NCBI GenBank assembly: GCA_012839705.1
Contig: DUMT01000119.1
Location: forward strand, 1 to 45,081
Length of the DNA: 45,081 bases
Direction of reading: 5' to 3'
Source of the DNA: Clostridiales bacterium
Lineage (GTDB): Bacteria > Bacillota > Clostridia > Oscillospirales > Acutalibacteraceae
Part shown: positions 9,143-19,000 of the stretch, one piece after another
How the letters are laid out: every line of letters starts with the position of its first letter
Position numbering within the stretch: position 1 is the stretch's first letter
Program-made: the position numbers and the translations under genes
The notes under the pieces: model-generated
The model's database searches: none
What the model saw: only the letters and a program-made list of their open reading frames with translations
What the model was told of the DNA's origin: nothing

Positions 9143-9730
9143 TTATAATCCGAAAAGGCCCTGGAAACCGACAAAGGTAATGGACACAAGGGACGCCGCA
9201 ACCAAAGTTGAGGGCAACCCTTTCAGCCCCTCTGGTATGTCAGCAGTTTCAAGCCTTTCCCTGACTCCCGCGAACATGACCATCGCCAGCAGGAACCCTC
9301 CCCCTGCGCCAAGGGTGTTGACAAGGGATTGCAGATAACCATACCCCTTGTCAATATTCAGTATGGTAACGCCCAGAACCGCGCAGTTTGTGGTTATCAG
9401 TGGGAGGTAAATTCCCAGGGCATTATACAGGGGTTTTACATACCGCTTCAGCACTATCTCTACCAATTGGACGAGGGAGGCGATAATCAGGATAAACGCC
9501 ACCGTCTGAAGGTATCCAAGCCCCGCGGGCACTAAAATAAATGTATAAATAGGCCAGGTAACAGCGGTAGCCATCATCATAACAAATATAACCGCAAGGG
9601 ACATTCCCACCGCGGAATTGAGTTTCTTTGAAACTCCAAGAAACGGGCAAATGCCAAGAAACTGTGACAATACAAAGTTGTTGACCAGCAGCCCGCCTAT
9701 TAATATAGGAAACAATCCTGTGCTATTCAT
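9143..9730 (-). CDS. rnfA: Rnf electron transport complex subunit A
   Basis: LLVNNFVLSQFLGICPFLGVSKK...LPLITTNCAVLGVTILN. Confidence 0.96.
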   Translation of the reverse strand: MNSTGLFPILIGGLLVNNFVLSQFLGICPFLGVSKKLNSAVGMSLAVIFVMMMATAVTWPIYTFILVPAGLGYLQTVAFILIIASLVQLVEIVLKRYVKPLYNALGIYLPLITTNCAVLGVTILNIDKGYGYLQSLVNTLGAGGGFLLAMVMFAGVRERLETADIPEGLKGLPSTLVAASLVSITFVGFQGLFGL

Positions 9731-10476
9731 TCAACGGATTCCACCTTTCCGTTACCGGAAGATTCCGGCTCATTTCCCTCCGCCTTTGCCTCGGTTTTGG
9801 AGGCAACCACATTGCAGCAGGCGGCATTGGGGCAGGCGGCGCACCCGGCGGCGGTTTCAACCTTTATTCCCTTTTTTTCAAGCCTATCAGCCAACCTGTT
9901 TGTAAGCCAGATAAGCATCCCGAACACAAAGAACCCGCCCGGGGAGAGCACAAATATGGTAATCGGGTGGATAAGCCCGCCATCTGGCCAGCCGAACAGG
10001 GTACCGTTGCCGAGAAGCTCCCGGATTCCGCCCATCAGCACCAGGGCAGCGGTGAAACCCGCCCCCATGCCAAGGCCGTCCAAAGCTGACAGCCCAACGC
10101 TGTTCTTGCTGGCAAAAGCCTCCGCCCTGCCGAGGATTATGCAATTAACTGTGATGAGAGGCAGGTAAATACCCAAAGCGCTGTCGATGGCAGGCAGGTA
10201 TGCCTTAACCAGCATTTCAACAATTGTGGTAAACCCGGCAATCACCACGATAAAGGCGGGAAGCCGCACTTTATCCGGTATTACTTTCCTCAAAAGGGAT
10301 ATGACTATGTTGGAGCAAACCAGGACAAAAGTTGTGGCAGCCCCCATCCCAAGCCCGTTCATCACCGCGGTAGTAACCGCCAGTGTGGGGCAGGTACCAA
10401 GGACAAGGCGCAAAATCGGGTTTTCCCTGAGCAATCCTTTGGTAAACTCTTTTTTATATTCTGCAGCCGTTGCCAT
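9727..10476 (-). CDS. rnfE: Rnf electron transport complex subunit E with Cys-containing C-terminal extension
   Basis: KGLLRENPILRLVLGTCPTLAVTTAVMNGLGMG...YLPLITVNCIILGRAEAFASKN; C-terminal GCAACPNAACCNV. Confidence 0.96.
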   Translation of the reverse strand: MATAAEYKKEFTKGLLRENPILRLVLGTCPTLAVTTAVMNGLGMGAATTFVLVCSNIVISLLRKVIPDKVRLPAFIVVIAGFTTIVEMLVKAYLPAIDSALGIYLPLITVNCIILGRAEAFASKNSVGLSALDGLGMGAGFTAALVLMGGIRELLGNGTLFGWPDGGLIHPITIFVLSPGGFFVFGMLIWLTNRLADRLEKKGIKVETAAGCAACPNAACCNVVASKTEAKAEGNEPESSGNGKVESVE

Positions 10477-11042
10477 TATTTCCCCTCCCCGCTGGCTAAA
10501 CTATGATAGTATTCCAGGGCTTTGTTGACGCCCTCTGCAATCCCCTTGACGGTTTTGGTAGCCTGGGACACCCCGTCGATGTTTGAGCCGACTTTTAACT
10601 TAGTATTTGAATCCCAGCCTGTAAGCCGCCCAAGGAATCCTGCTTTTTTCACTTTATCCACATAACCGGCGGTTTCGTTTTCATCCACAATCACAACCCC
10701 GGTTACCTTGCCTTCAACAGAAATGCCCGTCATAACCACCAAGCCAGAGCTTTTGCCGGTTGAGGATACGGTGAATACGTAACCCACCAGTTCATCTCCT
10801 TTATTAGCGGTGTAACAGGTAACTTCACCGTCATCCACGGCAAATTTTATTTCCGCAAAAGAATCCGCGTCGATAACCTGCTGCCTTAGATTTGACTGGT
10901 TTTCCTGGTACAGCTCTTCAATCCTTCCTGCTGTCGCCGCATTTGTCAGCGCCAGGGCAGCGGTTATACCTGCGGCGATGATTGCAAGCGACAGAGCGCA
11001 GATAAGTATCTCCTTAACATTTATCTTTATTTTTTCTGCCAT
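10476..11042 (-). CDS. rnfG: Rnf electron transport complex subunit G (FMN-binding)
   Basis: N-terminal TM, FMN_bind-type region IDGVSQATKTVKGIAEGVNKALEYY; position in rnf operon. Confidence 0.93.
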   Translation of the reverse strand: MAEKIKINVKEILICALSLAIIAAGITAALALTNAATAGRIEELYQENQSNLRQQVIDADSFAEIKFAVDDGEVTCYTANKGDELVGYVFTVSSTGKSSGLVVMTGISVEGKVTGVVIVDENETAGYVDKVKKAGFLGRLTGWDSNTKLKVGSNIDGVSQATKTVKGIAEGVNKALEYYHSLASGEGK

Positions 11043-11980
11043 ATGGCAAACCTCCTTTCCTCACCGAAAGGAAGAGGCCTTGTGGCTCTCTCAATCAGGG
11101 GTACAAGCACATTCATAATTACAATCGCAAAGGATACCCCTTCGGCAAGGGAGCCGTAAATCCGGATAAGTACCGTCAAAAGCCCGCAGCCAATGGCATA
11201 AACGACTTTGCCTGCGGTGTTTATCGGGGATGTGGCATAATCGGTAGCCATAAACACAGCGCCCAGCACCAGGCCGCCGGACAAAACATGTATCAGCGGA
11301 TTCTCGCCGGCAATCCAGGTCAAAATGAAGACTGTGCCAATATAAACCAAAGGGATGGCCGGGGATATCACACGCCGTACCACAAGATAAGCTCCCCCGA
11401 GCAGCAGGGCGATAATGCAGGTCTCCCCGAGGCTTCCCGGCCTGATGCCTACCAGCAACTGCTGATAGCTGTAAGCCATCTCACCCTGTGCCATGCTTTC
11501 AAGGGGAGTTGCAGAAGCAAGCCCGTCAACCATCCTGCCCTGAAGCGGGGTCACCCAGTTGTTCATATCAGAAGGGAAACTAGCCATCATAACTATACGC
11601 CCTATAAGAGCGGGGTTTACAAAATTATGTCCTATTCCGCCGAACATCTGCTTTACAACCACAATAGCCGCAACACTGCCTATGGCAGCCTGCCAAAAGG
11701 GTATGGTTGCAGGCAGGTTGAAGGCAAGCAGGACTCCTGTCACCACAGCGGAAAGGTCCCCCACAGTCTGGGGCCTTTTGAGTACAATCGCACTTAAATA
11801 TTCCGATGCCATACAGGACGCCACACACACCAGAATCACAGCGGCAGCCCTCCAGCCAAACAGCAGCACAGAGGCTACAGCGGCGGGGGACAGGGCAATC
11901 AGCACATCCAGCATTATTTCCCGGGTGCTAACCCCGCTATGAAGGTGTGGTGACGATGAAACTACCAATCGGTTTTCCAT
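11027..11980 (-). CDS. rnfD: Rnf electron transport complex subunit D
   Basis: SSPHLHSGVSTREIMLDVLIAL...GLASATPLESM...VFMATDYATSPI. Confidence 0.96.
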   Translation of the reverse strand: MENRLVVSSSPHLHSGVSTREIMLDVLIALSPAAVASVLLFGWRAAAVILVCVASCMASEYLSAIVLKRPQTVGDLSAVVTGVLLAFNLPATIPFWQAAIGSVAAIVVVKQMFGGIGHNFVNPALIGRIVMMASFPSDMNNWVTPLQGRMVDGLASATPLESMAQGEMAYSYQQLLVGIRPGSLGETCIIALLLGGAYLVVRRVISPAIPLVYIGTVFILTWIAGENPLIHVLSGGLVLGAVFMATDYATSPINTAGKVVYAIGCGLLTVLIRIYGSLAEGVSFAIVIMNVLVPLIERATRPLPFGEERRFAIWQKK

Positions 11981-12060
11981 CAGACCGGTTCACTCCTTAG
12001 AATAATTTCCAGCTACTAAAGCGTCTTTGTAGCATGCTTTTCTTCCCTTTAGCTTTTAGC

Positions 12061-13401
12061 TTAAGCCTTTTTGGCCGCCTGAGCCTTTCTCAGCTCGCCT
12101 TTCGCCAGCCTCATTGACTGGACAAGCTTGCGGCTGGCGGGGCAGCTGAATGAACAGCAGCCGCATTCCATACAGTTCATGACACCAAGTTTAGCCATCT
12201 TTTCGGTATCCTTAATTTTCAATGCGGCCTCAATGGACGGGGGCAGAAGGTTCATTGGGCAAGCCCTGACACACCTGCCGCAGCGTATGCATGCCGATTG
12301 CCCACCGGGCAATACGTCCTCCTCGGCAAAAGCCAGAATAGCGTTGTTCTGCTTTAACACCGGGAGCTGGTCATCCATCATGGCTAATCCCATCATGGGG
12401 CCGCCCATGATCAGTTTCCTGACTTCGCTTTTTACTCCGCCGCAAAACTCTAATACATCATGGACGGGAGTGCCCACAATCACCCGAACATTTTTAGGCT
12501 CTTTCACCGCAGAACCATCCACCGTCAGCCGTTTGTCGACCAAAGGCATTCCGGTTCTTAAATATTTTGCGAGGAAGGATACCGAGGTAACGTTCATAAC
12601 AATGCACCCTACATCCGATGGCAGCTTGCCCGGAGGCACCATTCTGCCGGTGCAGGAGTAAATCAAAACCTTTTCCGCACCCTGGGGGTAACGGGATGGC
12701 AGAACTTTAACGGCAACCTCCCTGCCGGGCTCGCTAACCTCCGCCGCGGCTTTTGAAAGCTTTGAAATAGCCGCAGGCTTGTTCCTCTCAACACCGATAA
12801 TTGCCTTGCTTATATTCAAATACTTCATTACTGCCTGAATTCCGTCCAGAATATCACCGGTATTTTCGATACATTCCCGGTAGTCTGCGGTTATGTAAGG
12901 CTCACATTCCGCCGCATTAATAATCAATGTATCAATAGCCTCCGGATTTGGGGGGTTAAGCTTGATATGGGTTGGAAATCCCGCACCGCCAAGGCCCACC
13001 AGCCCGGAAGAACGGACAGCCTTTAAAAAATCCTGATAGTTTTCAACCGCCGGCGGTTTGATTTCCTGGTAAACCCTCTGTTCACCATCGGTTTGGATTA
13101 CCACCGCACTTGTCTTAACCCCGCCGGGCAAAACCAGCTCGGTTATGGCAGCAACTTTCCCCGACACACCGCTGTGGATGGGGGCGGATACGGGCTTATC
13201 GCTGTCGCCCACAACCTGCCCGACTTCCACTATATCTCCTACTTTAACAGTAGGAATACAAGGCGCGCCAATGTGCTGCTGCATTGAAATAATTACCCTC
13301 TCAGGAGGCGGCATAACCAGTGTTTCTGATTCCGCCGTATTTTTATAGTGAGGGGCTCTGACACCGGCGTTGGATTTAAAAATCCGCTTTAAAACGCTCA
13401 T
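12061..13401 (-). CDS. rnfC: Rnf electron transport complex subunit C (start set at MSVLKRIF, inside the ORF-track ORF that begins at 13428)
   Basis: GLVGLGGAGFPTHIKLNPP...LIINAAECEPYITADYRE...CIRCGRCVRACPMNLLP, CMECGCCSFSCPASRKL. Confidence 0.95.
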   Translation of the reverse strand: MSVLKRIFKSNAGVRAPHYKNTAESETLVMPPPERVIISMQQHIGAPCIPTVKVGDIVEVGQVVGDSDKPVSAPIHSGVSGKVAAITELVLPGGVKTSAVVIQTDGEQRVYQEIKPPAVENYQDFLKAVRSSGLVGLGGAGFPTHIKLNPPNPEAIDTLIINAAECEPYITADYRECIENTGDILDGIQAVMKYLNISKAIIGVERNKPAAISKLSKAAAEVSEPGREVAVKVLPSRYPQGAEKVLIYSCTGRMVPPGKLPSDVGCIVMNVTSVSFLAKYLRTGMPLVDKRLTVDGSAVKEPKNVRVIVGTPVHDVLEFCGGVKSEVRKLIMGGPMMGLAMMDDQLPVLKQNNAILAFAEEDVLPGGQSACIRCGRCVRACPMNLLPPSIEAALKIKDTEKMAKLGVMNCMECGCCSFSCPASRKLVQSMRLAKGELRKAQAAKKA

Positions 13402-13867
13402 AATATTAATACCATTCCCTTCCAGCACAGGCCGAACAGCATGGCCAATTTTGACTTATAACCATAAAGAATAAATAATAAACAATAACACCTCGTTTAA
13501 TAATATATTATTTTGTAGTGAAATACAAGAGGGAAGCCTCTCCAGCGGAGGAAAAAATCCTTAATATCCTATATATTTTTTCTGATATACTCTTACTTTT
13601 TGATAATTACCCTTTGGGTTCTCCAATTTCCCTTATAATCCGATTTACAAAATTACATTTCAAAAAGGAAAGCCCCTCGGGCTTAAGAGATAGAATAATT
13701 ATTAATGCTGTTATGCTGTCACGGCTGGGTGCTGTTTTTTTGTCCAGCAAAAAGTCAATGTGTATATTTAGCTAACTGTTGAATTTCTAAAAATTAACTG
13801 GTACAATTTTTTCATAACTTTAAACTATTATTTCTTTAATATAAACAAACCGAAAGGATGCTTAAAC

Positions 13868-14974
13868 ATGGATTTTAATTTTCTCATGCCCGTAAAGGTC
13901 ATCAGCGGCGAAGGGTGCGTATTAAAAAGCGCCAAATTGCTGCGCAGCCTTGGCAGGCGCTGTTTAATCATGACCAGCCGCAGCGCAGCGAAAACTAGTG
14001 GAGCCCTTGACGATTTAATAAGCACCTTAGAGGAAGCTAAGATAAACTACACAATATTTTCTGAAATTTCCCCTAACCCCCTGCTGTCCCAGTGCCAGGC
14101 AGCGGCTTATGCCGCCCAGCTTTGCCGCTCCCAATTCATTATAGGGGTTGGCGGCGGCTCGGTAATGGACGCGGCAAAGGCCGCGGCATGGCTTGCAAAT
14201 AATAACTGCTCCGCCGGGGAAAAACTAATGAAGGGAGAGCTCCGCCACGGCCCGCTGCCCCTGGTTTTAATCGGCACCACCGCAGGCACCGGGAGCGAGG
14301 TCACCCCTGCCGCCGTTTTGACCATGGATAAAACCGGGCAGAAAAGGAGCATCACCCACCATAACTGCTTTGCCGACATAGCTTTTGCCGACCCTCGCTA
14401 TACCTATACAGTAAACAGGGATCACACGGTTTCCGCGGCGCTGGACGCCTTCTCCCATGCGGTGGAAGGGTGGTTTGCCCCTGCCTGCGGGGATTTGCCC
14501 ACGGCTTTTGGCGAGAAAGCCCTGCCTTTAATTTTAGAAGGGCTTGAATGGATGTCCGAAAATGACGGGCTGCCGGAAAAGGAAATGCGGGATAAGCTAT
14601 ATTACGGCTCCCTTTGGGCGGGCATGGTGCTGAATGCCACCGGCACCGCCTTCCCCCATCCCCTGGGTTACATTTTAACCGAAGAATATTCTGTCCCCCA
14701 CGGTATGGCATGCGCTGTATTCCTTCCCGCGCTTTTGGAGCGGGCTGAAAAATACTGCAAGGACAGGGCTGAAAGGCTATATTCCCTTTGCGGTGGCAGG
14801 GACAGGGTTTTTGCAATACTCGGCAGGCTCGTATCCCACAATGTCAGGATGGGCTCCGAGCAGATAGAAAGCTATAAACCCCGCTGGGAGGGGGTTAAAA
14901 ACTTTGAGCGCACCCCGGGCGGTTTTACCGCTGAGGATGCCGCCGGGGTTTTCCGCTCCCTGTTTTTGGATTGA
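13868..14974 (+). CDS. Iron-containing (group III) alcohol dehydrogenase
   Basis: GVGGGSVMDAAKAAA, TTAGTGSEVT, SAALDAFSHAVEGW, FPHPLGYILTEEYSVPHG (metal ligands intact). Confidence 0.93.
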   Translation: MDFNFLMPVKVISGEGCVLKSAKLLRSLGRRCLIMTSRSAAKTSGALDDLISTLEEAKINYTIFSEISPNPLLSQCQAAAYAAQLCRSQFIIGVGGGSVMDAAKAAAWLANNNCSAGEKLMKGELRHGPLPLVLIGTTAGTGSEVTPAAVLTMDKTGQKRSITHHNCFADIAFADPRYTYTVNRDHTVSAALDAFSHAVEGWFAPACGDLPTAFGEKALPLILEGLEWMSENDGLPEKEMRDKLYYGSLWAGMVLNATGTAFPHPLGYILTEEYSVPHGMACAVFLPALLERAEKYCKDRAERLYSLCGGRDRVFAILGRLVSHNVRMGSEQIESYKPRWEGVKNFERTPGGFTAEDAAGVFRSLFLD

Positions 14975-15077
14975 GCTTGCCGGTGGCATAATCCCCGCTC
15001 TGGCTGGGCAAAATTCTATTTAGCTGAAAAAATTTTGGCTAAACAAATCTGCCAAATTAACAGAGAGAGGCTAGGTT

Positions 15078-15923
15078 ATGGGGATTACACAGCAGGCGAA
15101 AAATTTGCTTAAAGGCCAGTGGATTATTGCAGTTTCCGTGGAGTGTATCCGGTTTGCAGCATGGCTGGTGATTGCGTTTTTCTATCTTTCCGCTCTGACT
15201 GCTTTCAGCCTTAACCCGGATTCGGTGGTCCACGTGTCCGGCATAATGAACGGGGGCTGGCTTTACCCGGTTATAACTGTATTTTTCCTGATTTTGGACC
15301 TGCTGCTGGTGTCCCCGGTACTAATGGGGCGGATGTCATTTTATTACAAAATCGCTACTGGCGAAAACCCGACCTTAAAAGAGGTTTTTAAATACTTTGG
15401 CATTGGGCGCTATTCAAAGGCGCTGCGCTGGAGGTTTTTCACTGGGATTTACAAGCTTTTTGACCTTCTTGTCTGCCTTTCCCCCGCCGCCGTTGCCGGC
15501 GGGATTGCAAAATCTGCACGCCAGGGCGGAGGGTTTACCCCTCAGGGCGATTTTTTAATGCTGATGGGAAATGTGTCCTGCGTTTTTCTTCTTATTATGG
15601 GTTTGATTGTTTACGCTATCATATCCCAGCGCCGCCTGTTGCCGGTTTTTTTGATGGTTTCAGAAGATGAAATGCCGAAAAAGCCCTTCTTATCCTCCTC
15701 ACGGAAAATGCGCGGCAACCTCACCAATATGTTTATCTTTAATTTAAGTTTTTCCGGGCGGCTGCTTTCCTGCATTTTGGTAATACCAATGTTTTATGTG
15801 ATGCCCTTGTACATGACCTCGAAAACCCTGGCAGCTATCGGGATAATGTCCGAAAACCGCGAAAAACAGCCCTCCGCAATAAAACCAGTTTCCCAGGACA
15901 CCCTGGAGATTCCGAATTTTTAA
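15078..15923 (+). CDS. Uncharacterised multi-pass membrane protein
   Basis: 281 aa ORF with several hydrophobic segments, good start context (gagagaggctaggttATG) and a downstream terminator. Confidence 0.75.
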   Translation: MGITQQAKNLLKGQWIIAVSVECIRFAAWLVIAFFYLSALTAFSLNPDSVVHVSGIMNGGWLYPVITVFFLILDLLLVSPVLMGRMSFYYKIATGENPTLKEVFKYFGIGRYSKALRWRFFTGIYKLFDLLVCLSPAAVAGGIAKSARQGGGFTPQGDFLMLMGNVSCVFLLIMGLIVYAIISQRRLLPVFLMVSEDEMPKKPFLSSSRKMRGNLTNMFIFNLSFSGRLLSCILVIPMFYVMPLYMTSKTLAAIGIMSENREKQPSAIKPVSQDTLEIPNF

Positions 15924-15966
15924 AAAACCTTTCTGAGTCATTCCACCTGCCTCAGAAAGGTTTTTT
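15923..15966 (+). terminator. Intrinsic terminator
   Basis: AAAAAACCTTTCTGAG-tcattccacctgc-CTCAGAAAGGTTTTTT. Confidence 0.85.
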
Positions 15967-16063
15967 ATTCTGGCATGGTACACTTTTAGCCCATGGGTAT
16001 GCTTGCCTTTACCTGCATTTAATACTATACTATTATTAATCAGAGTATAAATGGGGGCTTGCC

Positions 16064-19000
16064 ATGCTTCAGCTAATCTTAGGACGTTCTGGAACAGGAA
16101 AGACTTATACAATATATAAAACCCTCTCAAATCTAGCCAGTGAAGGCTGTGAAAAATTAATCCTAATCGTCCCCGAACAGTTTTCTTTTGAAAATGAACG
16201 CGCCCTTTTAAGGGAGCTTGGCCCCAGGCTGGCTTCAAGGGTTCAGGTACTGAGCTTCACCCGGATGGCGGAACACCTTTACCGGGAACTGGGCGGGCTG
16301 ACCCTCAGGCGGATGGATGACGCCACTAGATTCCTTATCATGAGCCGGGCAATGGAGCAAATCACTGAAAACCTCACCCTCTACCGCCGTGCCGCTTCAG
16401 ACCCCGGCGCCATCAGCACCATACTTTCAATGGTGACCGAGCTTAAGCAATGCGGGATAGCCGCAAACCAGCTTGAAAAAGCGTCATTGATTCTGCCCGA
16501 AGGCACCTTAAAACGCAAAGCCGCTGAGCTTGCCCTTATAATGGAGGCTTACGAAACGGTTGCGGCAGGGATTACCAAAGGGGAGGAAGAAGGCTCCCCC
16601 GGGTTTATCGACCCTCTGGACGACCTCGCCCTGCTGGCAAAAAAACTGCCTGAAAGCAGCATTGCAGACGGCGCTTACATATTTATAGATTCCTTTAAGG
16701 ATTTCACAGCTCCAGAAATTGAGATTATCGAGGTATTAATCCGCCAGGCAAAGCAGCTAACTGTCTCCCTTTGCGCCGACACCATAACGGACAAATCCTC
16801 CGGCTACGGGCTGTTTTCCCAGGCCATAAAAACCGCCGCAAGGCTGCGGGATATCGCCTATAAAGCCGGAGTGCCAGTTGCAAAAATACAGTATCTTACC
16901 GAGAATAAGAGAACCTCAACCGAAGCGCTCAAAGCCCTAGAGGCAAACATATTCATGCCCCGCCCGGAAATTTACGATAAAAATGCCCAGGAGGTCGTTA
17001 TTGCCTCCTGTTACGATATATATGAGGAATGCGACTTTGTAGCGCGGGAAATCCGCCGGAGTTTAAGGGAAAACGGCGGGCGGTGCCGGGACTTTACGGT
17101 GGTTGCGAGAAATCTGGGCGATTACCGCGGGGTTATCGATGTGTCCATGGAAAAGCAGGGAATCCCCTTTATTATGGACGAGCGCACCGATATCCGCACC
17201 GAGCCGCTGGTGGCGCTGGTGATAAACGCTTTGGATGCCGTTACCGGCGGGTACCCATCCGACAGCCTGCTTTCCCTGATGAAAACAGGGCTTGCGGGGT
17301 TTTCAACAAATTCGGTTGCAAAGCTTGAAAACTATGTATTCATGTGGAAAATCAACGGCAGCCGCTGGAAAACGGATTGGAGTGGCAACCCGAATGGGCT
17401 GGGCGAAAAATTCGACAAAGAGGCAGAAAAACAGCTTGGATACCTCAACCTGCTGCGCAAGAGGCTTGTAAAGCCTCTTGAAAAGCTCAGGGCCGCCATT
17501 TACTCCCCTAACGCCACAGGATACCATTTTTCAAAAGCGGTTTATGCTTATTTGCTGGAAGTTCGGGCGGATTTGCTCACCCGTTTGAGGGTAAACCGCC
17601 TTGACAGCATGGGCGAGCCCGCTCTGGCGGAGCGGATGGCGCGGGTGTGGGATATCACCATGGAGCTGCTTGATAAAATCGCGGTAATATACGGCAACGC
17701 CCATTGCAACCCCCAGAGGATGGCGGAAATATTCAAGCTGTCCGCAAGCCTTGTGGATTTGGGCTCGGTGCCCCAGAGCCTTGATGCTGTGCAAATTGGC
17801 GCCGCCGACAGGATACGCTATTCAGCCCCGAAAACAGTATTCATCCTCGGGGCAAACGAAGGGGTTTTCCCCTCTTACCACAGCCCCGGCGGGATTCTGA
17901 CCGATATGGAAAGGAACAGGCTTATTGAGCTTGGCTTGCCCCTTGTCAATACCATAGATAAAATCGCGGCGGAAGAACGGTTTTTCGCCTATTCTGCTGT
18001 GGCTGCCCCCACTGAGCGGCTGGTGGTAAGCTTTATCAGCAAGAATTCAAAAGGTGAGCCCATGGCAGAATCGGTGCTGGTTAGCTCCATAAAGAAAATC
18101 CTTCCCCAATGCAGAAGTGTAAACCCCGCCGGGGAAATCAACGCGGAATCGGAGAGGGATGCCTTTGAACAAACCGCCCTTTTGTGGCGAAAGCAGGATC
18201 CCAAGGCCGCGGCGCTTAAAAAGATTTTTGCCGCAAAAGAGGAATACATAACCAGGGTTTTTGCCCTTGAACGGGCTGCCAACAAAAAGCCCGCGGCTTT
18301 CTCGGACAAACAAAGCGCCGAAAAGCTGTTCGGTAAGGATTTGAAGCTTACAGCCTACCAAATCGACTCTTTCTATAATTGCAGGTTCGGATATTTTTGC
18401 AATTACGGGCTGAAGGCAAAACCCCGCCGCACCGCCGAAATGGATGCCCTCACTTTCGGCACCCTGACCCACTGGGTTATGGAATCGGTGCTGCCCGAAT
18501 ATACCAAAACCGGCTTTGACAATATCACCCAAAGCCAGGTGAACCGGGACACCAGAAAAGCGGTTATGGATTATGTTGAAAAGAACCTTGGAGGGCTTGA
18601 GGATAAGCCTTTCCGCTTTACCGCGCTGCTTTACAGGCTTGAGAAGCTGGCGCAGATATTGCTGTGGCATGTGGTATGCGAATTAAGGCAGAGCCGTTTT
18701 GTCCCAGTTGATTATGAGCTTGCCATCGGCGACAGCCGCCGGGAGGATACCCCCGCCATCCCCCCTGTCGTATTGAAACTCCCCGACGGCAGCACAATAC
18801 AGGTTCGCGGAAAAATTGACCGGGTGGACGTTTACAAAAAAGACGGCGTATCCTATATAAGAATTATTGATTACAAGACTGGGCAGATAGAATTCAACCT
18901 CTCCCACATAATTGAAGGGTTAAATGTCCAGATGCTGCTATACCTTTTCGCCATATGCGAAAATGGAAGGAGCAGGTACGGCGAGATTTTCCCAGCAGGG

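Noticed and set aside
11914-11930. ATTTCCCGGGTGCT in rnfD, and similar TTTCCCGGG strings elsewhere, as Noc-binding sites (ATTTCCCGGGAAAT)
   Set aside because: Only half of the palindrome matches; several equally partial matches occur in GC-rich coding sequence, so no support without ChIP data.
13518-13775. 85-aa ORF in the rnfC / Fe-ADH gap
   Set aside because: AT-rich, no ribosome-binding site, contains hairpin sequence, and the translation resembles nothing; treated as non-coding.
18047-18670. 207-aa minus-strand ORF antisense to addB
   Set aside because: Shadow ORF of AddB coding sequence.
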